Source: Roseimicrobium gellanilyticum (GTDB lineage: Bacteria > Verrucomicrobiota > Verrucomicrobiia > Verrucomicrobiales > Verrucomicrobiaceae). Taken from it: a stretch of 64,000 nt of DNA. Shown here in pieces: positions 26,159 through 33,939 of this stretch. Location of the stretch: positions 156,881 through 220,880 of the forward strand of contig NZ_QNRR01000002.1 in the NCBI RefSeq assembly GCF_003315205.1, read 5' to 3'. A model generated the notes under the pieces. That model was not told the DNA's origin and did no database searches. It was given only the letters and a program-made list of their open reading frames with translations. The position numbers and the translations under genes were made by a program. Numbering within the stretch: position 1 is the first letter of the stretch; each line of letters opens with the position of its first letter.

Positions 26159-26569
26159 TCACCGCGCCTTCACGCTCTTCCGCTTCTTGATCGAACTGCG
26201 CGCCTTCTCTGCGAGCGCTTCGTACTCATCCCGGAGCTTGTCGAGTTCCTCCACCTCCAGTTCTTCCAGATCCAGGAGTTGGTTGTTGGCGCCGCGTGTG
26301 GAGCGGATGAGTTCATCCAGCTTCACATGAATGGCTTCGGAATCGCGGTTCTGCGTGTTTTGAATCAGGAACACCATGAGGAAGGTCACGATGGTGGTCC
26401 CGGTATTGATAATCAGTTGCCAGGTGTCGCTGAATCCAAAGAAGGGACCGGAGAGGGCCCAGACGACCAGCGTGGCTGTCGCGACCGCAAAGGCCCCGGG
26501 CTGCCCCGTGATGCGCGAGGTCCACTTGGCGAACCTGGTGAAGAGCGTGTTCTTTTTGGCAGGAGTCAT
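26159..26569 (-). CDS. Low-affinity iron permease family membrane protein
   Basis: 136 residues with two membrane helices (about 23-45 and 51-69) joined by FFGFSDTWQLIINTGTTI, then NTQNRDSEAIHVKLDELI and a charged helical tail. This matches the low-affinity iron permease family (Fet4-like name), whose bacterial members are short. Transport has not been shown for most bacterial members, so the iron label is by family only. Confidence 0.82.
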   Translation of the reverse strand: MTPAKKNTLFTRFAKWTSRITGQPGAFAVATATLVVWALSGPFFGFSDTWQLIINTGTTIVTFLMVFLIQNTQNRDSEAIHVKLDELIRSTRGANNQLLDLEELEVEELDKLRDEYEALAEKARSSIKKRKSVKAR

Positions 26570-26630
26570 GGCAGGAAGGGCGGTGCACCCTGTGCCATTC
26601 GCATCGTGACCTCTCGTGTTTATGGATGGG

Positions 26631-27119
26631 TCAGGGTGCTGTCGGTCGCTTCATTTCGAACACGCCCTTGTCCAGCTTTCCCTTATAGTCGGCCTTGAAT
26701 CCGGTGGGTGATGCCGTGCCGATAAAGCTGTACACGCCGCCCAGTCTGCCGAGATCCTTCTCACCGCTCAGATTCACAAGACCGTCCCTCTTCTTCCCGG
26801 CGGGGATGGCCTCGTGTTCGGCATTGATGATGCCGGAGAGGATGTTCGCCCAAGTGGCGTGGTAACGGAAGTTGTACTTGTCAGGCTGGCCCGCTGCTGT
26901 GGGGAGTTTCGTCACGATGGCCCGCAGGTTGCCCTTGTGGCCATCGTGATTGCTTTTCCACGTGCCGGTCCATGCTCCTTCCAGATCCTTCGGGAGCAGC
27001 GTGGCATCCGTGGCGGCAGCCGCTTTCCAGTCCCTGTTGTACCCGATGGAGCAACTGGCAAGCGAGAATGAGACGACGAGAGCACCGCAAAGGCGAAGGA
27101 GGGCAGGTGGCAGGCGCAT
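26631..27119 (-). CDS. Lipoprotein of unknown function
   Basis: A 162-residue protein with a signal peptide and a clear lipobox (SLASC, Cys about residue 23). The mature part is beta-rich with GAWTGTWKSNHDGHKG near the start and ADYKGKLDKGVFEMKRP at the end, resembling small calycin-like or avidin-like barrels in layout, though I do not recognise the family. It is a single gene, 61 bases from the iron-permease-like gene start. Confidence 0.7.
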   Translation of the reverse strand: MRLPPALLRLCGALVVSFSLASCSIGYNRDWKAAAATDATLLPKDLEGAWTGTWKSNHDGHKGNLRAIVTKLPTAAGQPDKYNFRYHATWANILSGIINAEHEAIPAGKKRDGLVNLSGEKDLGRLGGVYSFIGTASPTGFKADYKGKLDKGVFEMKRPTAP

Positions 27120-27259
27120 GATTTTGGGAGAGCTGGGTTGATGCAGGGAATCGCGGCGAATCGGGAGAGCAAGATAAGATAAACGTATGCGCGTTTACGC
27201 AACAATCACGTTGCGAGGGATCTTGTCACAGGGGACGGGCACCTTTAGCATGCCCATCT

Positions 27260-28060
27260 ATGACAGTGCAATACGATGTGGCAGGCTTGGTGGTCGTCAT
27301 CGCCGGAGGGACGACGGGGTTGGGCTTGTCCGCGGCGCAGCGGTTGGTCGAGCAGGGGGCGAAGGTGGTGGTGTTCGGCCGTAGCGACGAGAGCGTGCGC
27401 AGCGCGCTGACCGTGTTGGGTGCCTCCGCCCGGGGATTTGCCGGAGACGCCTGTGAGCCCTCCACCGCGGAGAAGGCCGTGGAGCTGGCGGTACGCGAAT
27501 TTGGCCGCATTGATGCCCTGTACCATGTGGCTGGCGGCAGCGGTCGCTCGCAAGGAGATGGCCCGCTCCATGAAATCACCGATGAAGGATGGCAGTTCAC
27601 GCTCGACCTGAACCTCACCAGCCTTTTCAACTCGAACCGCGCTGCCGTGCGCCAGTTCCTGAAGCAGGGCGGAGGAGGCACCATTCTGAACATGGGCAGT
27701 GTGCTGGGCTGGTCACCCTCACCGGTGCACTTCGCCAGTCACGCGTATGCCGCCACGAAGTCCGCCATCCTCGGCTTCAGCAAGGCCACCGCAAGCTACT
27801 ATGTGGATGACAACATCCGCATCAACGTCATCGCTCCCGCGCTGGTGGAAACCCCCATGTCGAAGCGAGCCGTGGGGAATGATGAAATCATGCGCTTCAT
27901 CGCCACGAAACAACCGCTTGATGGTGGCCGTGTCGGCGTGCCGGAGGATTTGGATGGCGCTGCGCTATTCCTGCTTTCGCGGCATGCGCATTTCATCACG
28001 GGACAGGTGCTCGCCGTGGATGGCGGATGGACGGTGTCCGAGGGGCAGTATGCGGAGTGA
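27260..28060 (+). CDS. Short-chain dehydrogenase/reductase
   Basis: A classical SDR of 266 residues. The cofactor loop is VIAGGTTGLGLSAA (a G-x3-GxG variant) and the catalytic Ser is near NMGSVLGW with YAATKSA supplying Tyr and Lys. The C-terminus ITGQVLAVDGGWTVS is typical. The substrate is unknown. A run of 7-base tandem repeats starts one base after its stop. A sugar or polyol role is possible given the ROK kinase downstream, but the two are not clearly one operon. Confidence 0.88.
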   Translation: MTVQYDVAGLVVVIAGGTTGLGLSAAQRLVEQGAKVVVFGRSDESVRSALTVLGASARGFAGDACEPSTAEKAVELAVREFGRIDALYHVAGGSGRSQGDGPLHEITDEGWQFTLDLNLTSLFNSNRAAVRQFLKQGGGGTILNMGSVLGWSPSPVHFASHAYAATKSAILGFSKATASYYVDDNIRINVIAPALVETPMSKRAVGNDEIMRFIATKQPLDGGRVGVPEDLDGAALFLLSRHAHFITGQVLAVDGGWTVSEGQYAE

Positions 28061-28061
28061 G

Positions 28062-28150
28062 GTAGTCAGTAGTCAGTAGTCAGTAGTCAGTAGTCAGTAG
28101 TCAGTAGTCAGTAGTCAGTAGTCAGTAGTCAGTAGTCAGTAGTCAGTAGT
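28062..28150. repeat. Perfect tandem repeat of the 7-mer GTAGTCA, about 12.7 copies
   Basis: Eighty-nine bases of unbroken GTAGTCA units begin right after the SDR stop codon. Because 7 is not a multiple of 3, TAG appears in all three forward frames and TGA in all three reverse frames, so the array cannot be coding. Perfect identity suggests recent expansion. It ends about 50-85 bases before the possible starts of the ROK kinase. Confidence 0.95.
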
Positions 28151-28233
28151 TCATTTTTGCATGATGTATCACACCGTATGTCAATTCTGATCACTGATTG
28201 CTGACTGCGTATATTCTTACCCGTCCACATCCC

Positions 28234-29139
28234 TTGACTTCCCATTCTCATCTCATCGGCATCGACCTCGGCGGCACGAATATCAAGGGGGCGCTCTTTG
28301 ATGCCACGACCGGTGAATGCCTCGAACGTGCGACTACACCGACCCGCGATGGTGAGAAGGACGGCGACCTTCCGGCCTGGAGCAGCGGCGTGCGGAAACT
28401 CGTGGAGCAGTTCGAAGCTCAGGCCGGCTCTGCTAATCTCCCCATCGGCATCTCCGCCCCCGGCCTCGCCGCGCGGGATGGCTCGTGCATTTCTTGGATG
28501 CCCGGTCGCATGCACGGGCTGGAAGGGTTTCAGTGGGCGGGCTTCCTCCACCGTCCCGTTCGCGTGCTGAATGATGCCCATGCTGCCCTTCTCGGTGAAG
28601 TCTGGCAGGGAGCGGCTGCCGGCGCGAGAGATGCGGTGCTGCTCACACTAGGCACTGGAGTGGGCGGGGCGGTGATTTCGGATGGTCGCCTTCTCACCGG
28701 GCACCTTGGTCGCGCCGGGCACCTCGGTCACATCACCGTGGACCACCACGGCTCCCCAGGCATCACCGGCACGCCGGGCAATCTGGAGGATGCCGTGGGG
28801 AATGCCACCGTGGCCGCACGCTCGCAGGGCCGGTTCACCAGCACGCGCGCGTTGCTGGAGGCTGTGCAGGCGGGTGATGCTGATGCGGACCGGGTGTGGG
28901 CTACCTCCATGCACGCACTCGCGGCCGGCATGGTGTCACTCATCAATTGCTTCGACCCGGAAACTTTCATCCTCGGAGGCGGCATCGCGGCCGGGGCGGC
29001 GGGGATGCTTCTGGATCCACTACAGGATTTGCTGGATCAGATGGAGTGGCGTCCCGGGGGGCAGCGGGTGAAGGTGGTGCTGGCTTCGCTCGGCGAATGG
29101 GCGGGAGCCACGGGCGCGGCGTGGTATGGAGGAAAGTAG
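28234..29139 (+). CDS. ROK-family sugar kinase-like protein lacking the zinc-binding cysteines
   Basis: About 301 residues. The ATP-binding start LIGIDLGGTNIKGALFD and the later LTLGTGVGGAVISDGRLL fit ROK glucokinases and related N-acetylhexosamine kinases. The usual zinc signature CxCGxxGCxE is replaced by GITGTPGNLED, so all its cysteines are gone. A sugar kinase role is likely, and loss of DNA-binding helices argues against a repressor. No ATG fits; TTG at 28234 or 28198 is probable. The stop codon lies in element E3 (GGA AAG TAG). Confidence 0.85.
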   Translation: MTSHSHLIGIDLGGTNIKGALFDATTGECLERATTPTRDGEKDGDLPAWSSGVRKLVEQFEAQAGSANLPIGISAPGLAARDGSCISWMPGRMHGLEGFQWAGFLHRPVRVLNDAHAALLGEVWQGAAAGARDAVLLTLGTGVGGAVISDGRLLTGHLGRAGHLGHITVDHHGSPGITGTPGNLEDAVGNATVAARSQGRFTSTRALLEAVQAGDADADRVWATSMHALAAGMVSLINCFDPETFILGGGIAAGAAGMLLDPLQDLLDQMEWRPGGQRVKVVLASLGEWAGATGAAWYGGK

Positions 29140-29301
29140 TCCGCCGAGCATCGGCGGTCTGGGCGTTCAAACATCGATGATGGGCAAAGCAGACGAGGGA
29201 ACACCAATGAAACGGGATTGTCCGGTTTTCTTCAGTGGCAGCAGAATGGCAACTCAAGGGTGGCGCAGCGGTGACCGCCGAGGCTCGGCGGACTACTTTC
29301 T
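29131..29301. repeat. E3: inverted pair of E-family palindromes (REPIN-like)
   Basis: The left unit (29132-29160) contains the stop codon of the ROK kinase. The right inverted unit ends at 29301. About 105 bases lie between. It is the third pair with the same 164-174 base span. Confidence 0.85.
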
Positions 29302-29374
29302 TCTCCTCAGAATGTGTCCATTTCGTGGCACTGATCGTTGACTCTTGTGCCGCCACCGTTGAACGAATGATCTG

Positions 29375-30496
29375 ATGCAGATAGCCCTCATTTACCACCA
29401 GTTTGTCCCGCGCGGCGGGCTGGAAGGCTATTTGCTGGAGTTTGCCGCCCGGTTGCACACTGCCGGGCATGATCTGCATCTGGTGGGCTCGGAGATGAAG
29501 GAGGGGCTTGAGCGCGGACTGGATGCCAAAATTCATCACATTCCGCTCGTGAAGGGATCCTCGCTGCTGCGCTTGTGGCAGTTTGAGCAGTCTGCCCGCC
29601 GTGTGGTGTCCGACTTGAAGGTGGATGTGAGCATCGGCTTCGGCCGTACCACCACGCATGATCTGCACCGCGCCGGAGGAGGCTGCCACGCCGTGTACTC
29701 CAGGCTCCTCCCTCCGTGGAAGCGCTGGTCGCCGAAGAACCTTCTGGAACTCAATCTGGAAAAGGAACTCTACACTGCCGGGCGCACGAAGCGCTATGTG
29801 GTGAACTCCTCCCAGGTCGCCGCCCAGCTCCACCAGATCTATGGCACAGAGGAGAAGCTCTTTCGTGTCATCCACACCGCAGTGGATACGGACCGCTACC
29901 AGCCCTCTCTGCGCAAAGAAGTGCTGCGCGAAAAAGTCTGCGAACTTCTCAAGACGGACACGAAGCGGCCTGTATTCCTCTTCGTTTCGCTCAGTCACCG
30001 TCGCAAGGGGTTGGATGTCCTGCTGGACATGTGGGCGGATGTGGATGCAGATCTCTGGATCGTGGGCCAGCCGCTGAGCTACCTCCACCGTCTCACGATC
30101 GCGGCGAAGCGTCTGCAGGACAAGGTCCGCACCATTTCCCCGCAGTCAGACATGTCCATCCTCTATCAGGCGGCGGACTGGTTCATCCATCCGACCCTGT
30201 ATGACGCGTGCGCAAACACCGTGCTGCAGAGCATGGCCTGCGGCCTGCCGGGACTCATCTCGGTGAATGACGGCGCCATTGATTTCATTCGCGATGGAGA
30301 GAATGGTTTCCTGCTCAAAAAGCCCACGGATCCTGAATCCGTGCTCGAGACCGTAAAGCGGGCTTTGGCTGCCGGAGAGGAAGGCCGCGAGCGCCTCGGC
30401 ACGGCCGCACGGGAGACCATGCTGCCGCTCACATGGGATGCCCATCTGCATAAGTGGTTGGATCTCATCGAGGAAGTGTCTCCTCGGGGCGCTTGA
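29375..30496 (+). CDS. Family 4 glycosyltransferase (GT-B fold, WaaG-like)
   Basis: A 373-residue retaining glycosyltransferase, probably adding a sugar to lipopolysaccharide or another surface glycan at the inner face of the membrane. The N-terminal domain starts IALIYHQFVPRGGLEGYL and the donor domain has VFLFVSLSHRRKGLDVLL. The E-x7-E motif region reads YDACANTVLQSMACGLP, with Asp in place of the first and Gln in place of the second Glu. Related LPS-core enzymes often have Asp first, but Gln second is unusual. It is a single gene, followed by the phosphate two-component system. Confidence 0.87.
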   Translation: MQIALIYHQFVPRGGLEGYLLEFAARLHTAGHDLHLVGSEMKEGLERGLDAKIHHIPLVKGSSLLRLWQFEQSARRVVSDLKVDVSIGFGRTTTHDLHRAGGGCHAVYSRLLPPWKRWSPKNLLELNLEKELYTAGRTKRYVVNSSQVAAQLHQIYGTEEKLFRVIHTAVDTDRYQPSLRKEVLREKVCELLKTDTKRPVFLFVSLSHRRKGLDVLLDMWADVDADLWIVGQPLSYLHRLTIAAKRLQDKVRTISPQSDMSILYQAADWFIHPTLYDACANTVLQSMACGLPGLISVNDGAIDFIRDGENGFLLKKPTDPESVLETVKRALAAGEEGRERLGTAARETMLPLTWDAHLHKWLDLIEEVSPRGA

Positions 30497-30511
30497 TTCC
30501 GAACACTTTCC

Positions 30512-30527
30512 GTGACAATGTTGTCAC
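30512..30527. promoter_or_regulatory. Candidate operator GTGAC-N6-GTCAC upstream of phoB-like gene
   Basis: GTGACAATGTTGTCAC is an inverted repeat with 7-bp arms around TG. It lies 60 bases before the response-regulator start. The same GTGAC-N6-GTCAC spacing recurs before phoU (33807-33822), suggesting a shared regulator, possibly the PhoB-like protein itself. Confidence 0.45.
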
Positions 30528-30587
30528 ACAGGCTGGTTTGTTGAGTCCGACAGAACCGTCACAATTGGAGCACTCCTAAAAAGCCCC

Positions 30588-31289
30588 ATGTCTGACAAAC
30601 CTCTCATTCTAATTGCCGACGACGAAGAAGACGTTCGCGAACTCGTCGGGATGAATCTCCGTCGCGCCGGATTTGACACTGTGGAGGCTGCCGACGGATT
30701 GCAGGCGCTGACCGCAGCGAGGGGGCGCAGACCAGACGCCATCGTGCTGGATGTGATGATGCCCGGCCGGGATGGGCTTCAGGTGTGCCAGGAGCTTCGT
30801 GAGGATGAGCGTACGCTGCGCATCCCCATCATCATGCTGACCGCCAAAGGGCAGACCCTGGATCGCATCGCTGGTCTGGAAAAGGGTGCGGATGATTATA
30901 TTGCGAAGCCATTCAGCCCAAAAGAGCTGGTGCTGCGTGTGCAGGCCCTCTTGCGCCGGGCTGCGGTGGTAGGTGAAGGCACCGAGCTGAAGGAAGGTCC
31001 CTTTGTCTTCGATCTGGCCAGTGTCCGGTTGACCATCAACGGCTCTCACATGGAGCTCACTCTTCTTGAGTTCAAGCTTCTCCACCTGCTCGCCAGCAGG
31101 AAGGGCGAAGTGGTGGAGCGCGATCACATCCTGCGTGAAGTCTGGGGCTACACCGGCAATGTGCAGACCCGCACGCTGGACACCCACGTGAAGCGCCTTC
31201 GTGAGAAGCTCGGCGAGCATGCCGACTGGTTGCAAACCTCACGTGGTTTCGGGTATGTATTCCGTGCTCCTGCTGCCGTAGCGGTCTGA
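30588..31289 (+). CDS. phoB: PhoB-like response regulator
   Basis: A 233-residue OmpR-family regulator. The receiver domain has Asp11-Asp12, phospho-acceptor Asp55 (VLDVMMPGRDG), Thr85 and Lys107 (IAKPFSP). The C-terminal winged helix has LTLLEFKLLHLLASRKGEVV and the recognition segment VQTRTLDTHVKRLREKLG. The downstream PhoR-like kinase and the facing phoU support a phosphate-starvation role. A GTGAC-N6-GTCAC palindrome lies 60 bases upstream. The symbol is by context; other OmpR-type roles are possible. Confidence 0.85.
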   Translation: MSDKPLILIADDEEDVRELVGMNLRRAGFDTVEAADGLQALTAARGRRPDAIVLDVMMPGRDGLQVCQELREDERTLRIPIIMLTAKGQTLDRIAGLEKGADDYIAKPFSPKELVLRVQALLRRAAVVGEGTELKEGPFVFDLASVRLTINGSHMELTLLEFKLLHLLASRKGEVVERDHILREVWGYTGNVQTRTLDTHVKRLREKLGEHADWLQTSRGFGYVFRAPAAVAV

Positions 31290-31318
31290 TACCGCGAGCG
31301 CCCGCCGTCTGACGAATC

Positions 31319-32533
31319 ATGGAATTGTTCATCACTGTAACCCTGCTCTTTGCAGTTGTGTTCGCAGTGCTGTGGTGGAGGGCGCTGCTCGGGAACTGGA
31401 AAATGAAACGCGAGCATGCCGCCCAGGACATGGAGGAGCTGTCCTACCATGAGCGCACCCGTCAACGCGCCGAGATGCTGCACCGGCTGGTGGAGGGCAT
31501 CGAGGACGGGCTTTTCATCATCAGCAGCCGCCTCACGGTGCTGTTTGTGAATCGGGGAGCCATGAAGTTCTTCCCACCCATCAGCACACCCGTGGGGCGT
31601 ACGCTGCTGGAGTGTGTGCGGGACCATCGCATCGTGGAGATGGTGGATGGCAGTGTGCAGAGTGGTCAGCGCCAGAAGCAGGAGTTTCTCGTATCCTCCC
31701 GGGGCGAGGGGAGCGGAGTGGAGGACCGCATCTTTTCCGTGGAGGCCGTGCCGCTGAATGGCGATGCTCCCGGAGGCATGGAGGGCGGTGTGCTGGTAAT
31801 CCTTCGTGATGAGACGGAGAAGCACACGCTCGAACGCATCCGCAAGGACTTCGTGGCAAATGCCTCCCATGAACTGCGCACCCCGCTCTCCATCATCAAT
31901 GGTTACCTGGAGAACCTCGTCGAGGGAGACATCAGCGAGCCGGATGAGACGAAGCGCGCCTTTGGCATCATGCGCAAGCACGGTGACCGTCTCGCGCAGA
32001 TCGTGGAGGATTTGCTGGTCATCAGCCGCATGGAGTCCGGTGAACCGGAGGCGGTGCGTGTGGAGGAGTTTGACTTCAAGGCCTGCGCCCAGGATGTGAT
32101 ACACCGCCTCACACCCGTCATCACCACGAAGGAGGCGAAAGTCGAAGTGGTGTTGGTGGACAATTGCAGCCCCTACATCCACGGCGACCGGTACTACTGG
32201 GACCAGATCCTTTTCAATCTGGTGAGCAATGCACTGAAGGAAAATCTTGCCCGCGGTCTGCAGGTCACGATCCTGCTGAAGCAGGAGGGGGACATCTCAG
32301 AGATCCAGGTGCGGGACAACGGCGTGGGCATTCCTCATGCGGACCTGCCCTTTGTCTTCAAGCGCTTCTATCGGGTGGCGCGCCACCATTCGAAGGACAT
32401 CAAGGGCACCGGTCTTGGCCTCTCCATCGTGAAGCGCGCCGTCGAAGCCCACCACGGCACCATCACCGTGCACAGCCGTCCCGGCATCGAAACCCTCTTT
32501 ACCATCCGGGTGCCCAGAGCGGCACGGGGCTAG
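31319..32533 (+). CDS. phoR: PhoR-like sensor histidine kinase
   Basis: A 404-residue membrane kinase: one N-terminal helix (about 3-20), a linker, a PAS-like domain (about 52-165), the HisKA box DFVANASHELRTPLS with phospho-His184, and the ATPase domain with NLVSNALKE (N box), VRDNGVGIP and GTGLGLSIVKRAVE (G boxes). A short cytoplasmic-type sensor with little or no periplasmic part is typical of PhoR, which reads the phosphate transporter via PhoU. It starts 29 bases after the regulator gene and is doubtless cotranscribed. Confidence 0.88.
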   Translation: MELFITVTLLFAVVFAVLWWRALLGNWKMKREHAAQDMEELSYHERTRQRAEMLHRLVEGIEDGLFIISSRLTVLFVNRGAMKFFPPISTPVGRTLLECVRDHRIVEMVDGSVQSGQRQKQEFLVSSRGEGSGVEDRIFSVEAVPLNGDAPGGMEGGVLVILRDETEKHTLERIRKDFVANASHELRTPLSIINGYLENLVEGDISEPDETKRAFGIMRKHGDRLAQIVEDLLVISRMESGEPEAVRVEEFDFKACAQDVIHRLTPVITTKEAKVEVVLVDNCSPYIHGDRYYWDQILFNLVSNALKENLARGLQVTILLKQEGDISEIQVRDNGVGIPHADLPFVFKRFYRVARHHSKDIKGTGLGLSIVKRAVEAHHGTITVHSRPGIETLFTIRVPRAARG

Positions 32534-32568
32534 GGTGGGTTCTTGCGTGTAAGGGTGTCGGCCAGCAA

Positions 32569-32974
32569 CTGAGGAATGGCCGCAAAAGAACGCAAAGGAC
32601 GCAAAAGGTTTGGTGGCAGGGAGGTGGAGACCTGCCTCGCAAGGTAAAGTTCGGTGATGCTGATGATCCGGAGATGGTCAGGTAGGAAAACCCACCGGAC
32701 GCTGTCCGGTCAGGAGACCCGACTTCCTCAGCATCGACTGAAGGGATAGCCGCAAAAAGACGCAAAAAGCACAAAGGTTGGCTGGAAGGTCGACCTGCGC
32801 ATCTCTGCCTTCTCCGCATCGAGACTTACCACCCCACGCAGGCCCACCCTTCCAAATCCTCTGCGTCCTCTGCTACTTCGCCCCTTTGCGGTTAACCAGA
32901 AATCTCCCACGACACACCACCTCCCGCAGCCAAACCCTTTGCGTCCTTTGCGTTCTTTTGAGGCCAATCCTCAG
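32569..32974. repeat. F2: 406-bp intergenic element with 45-bp terminal inverted repeats
   Basis: The left end (CTGAGGAATGGCCGCAAAAG onward) and right end (to CTTTTGAGGCCAATCCTCAG) are nearly perfect inverted repeats of about 45 bp. Inside are a second ATAGCCGCAAAAAGACGC block, GGTTAACC, and the H hairpin (32676-32727). It is the reverse-oriented twin of F1. No transposase frame is seen. It lies between the converging phoR and phoU genes. Confidence 0.88.
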
Positions 32975-32998
32975 AAGCCCAAGCGGAGTAGCAGACAC

Positions 32999-33032
32999 AA
33001 GAACGGCGCTGGGATACCCCAACGCCGTTCTT
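32999..33032. terminator. Possible terminator hairpin between F2 and phoU
   Basis: AAGAACGGCG (32999-33008) pairs with CGCCGTTCTT (33023-33032), with an inner GGG/CCC in the loop. It lies 23 bases after the phoU stop on the minus strand. No strong T-run follows, so it may be a transcript-end stabiliser rather than a classical terminator. Confidence 0.45.
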
Positions 33033-33054
33033 GGAAAAGGTCTATTGCGTCTCC

Positions 33055-33723
33055 TTACTTCACGTGACGGATGTCACGAGCGGCACCGGCGTACACAGCG
33101 TCTTCGCCGATGTTCACCGCATGGTCACCGGCGCGTTCCAGGAAGCGGGCGACGAAGACGAGGTCGATGTAGTCCTTGATGCGGGAGGTGTCTTCCTCCA
33201 TGCGGGACGTCATTCGGGCGATGAATTCGTTCTGGATGCGGTTCAGCTCTTTGTCACGGGCCTTCAGGCCTGTGGCAAGCTCCACGTTTTCATCACGGAA
33301 GGCCTCAATGGCGTCACCCAGCAGGGACATGGCCTGCGCGTGAATCGGCTCTACCATGCGGGTCTCGGGGATTTCCACACTCTGGAGGATGCGCTTGGCC
33401 CGGCGGGCAATGTTTACCGCCTGGTCGCTGATGCGCTCCAGATTGCTGGAAGCCTTCATCGTGCTCACCACACGGCGAAGGTCATGCGCGAGGGGAGTGA
33501 AACGCGTCAGGATTGCAACGCCTTGAGCATCAATTTGTTTTTCAAACTGGTCCACAGATTCATCTTCGGCGATGACCTGGTTGCAAAGCATGACGTCTCG
33601 CTCCAGCAGACCGCGCACGGCGTCATTCAGACTCTGGGTCGTGAGGCTGGCCATGTGGAACAAGTTCTGGCGCAACCGATCAAGCGCGTTGTCAAAGCTG
33701 GAGAGGATGTGTCTTTCGTTCAT
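33055..33723 (-). CDS. phoU: PhoU phosphate signalling protein
   Basis: A 222-residue protein of two three-helix bundles. The helical repeats show ALDRLRQNLFHMASL, then EDESVDQFEKQIDAQGVAIL in the first half and NRIQNEFIARM in the second, with ERAGDHAVNIGEDAVY at the end, the conserved metal-binding signature. PhoU couples the Pst transporter to PhoR. No pst genes lie nearby. The start at 33723 or 33741 is uncertain. A GTGAC-N6-GTCAC palindrome lies upstream. Confidence 0.92.
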   Translation of the reverse strand: MNERHILSSFDNALDRLRQNLFHMASLTTQSLNDAVRGLLERDVMLCNQVIAEDESVDQFEKQIDAQGVAILTRFTPLAHDLRRVVSTMKASSNLERISDQAVNIARRAKRILQSVEIPETRMVEPIHAQAMSLLGDAIEAFRDENVELATGLKARDKELNRIQNEFIARMTSRMEEDTSRIKDYIDLVFVARFLERAGDHAVNIGEDAVYAGAARDIRHVK

Positions 33724-33806
33724 TTCCGATTCGTCAGGCATCAGGAAGGGTGGGGTGGTTGAAGGGGACCCAACATCACGACACCCTGTAGAGCTAATGG
33801 CCAGAC

Positions 33807-33822
33807 GTGACGATTGTGTCAC
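33807..33822. promoter_or_regulatory. Candidate operator GTGAC-N6-GTCAC upstream of phoU
   Basis: GTGACGATTGTGTCAC has the same 5-6-5 layout as the site before the phoB-like gene. It lies 66-84 bases from the two possible phoU starts, and also within the divergent region before fabG. Confidence 0.45.
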
Positions 33823-33939
33823 ATTGGCCCGGAGGCAAGTGGAATAGAGTGGCCCGCGGTCCACGCCCACAGAGCGGACTTTCACCCTGATTCACTTGCA
33901 CTTGCATCCTGCGCCGCACTGCACTAGGCAACCCATCCC

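Noticed and set aside
28062-28150. CRISPR-like short repeats
   Set aside because: The units are head-to-tail 7-mers with no spacers and no cas genes, so this is a simple tandem array.
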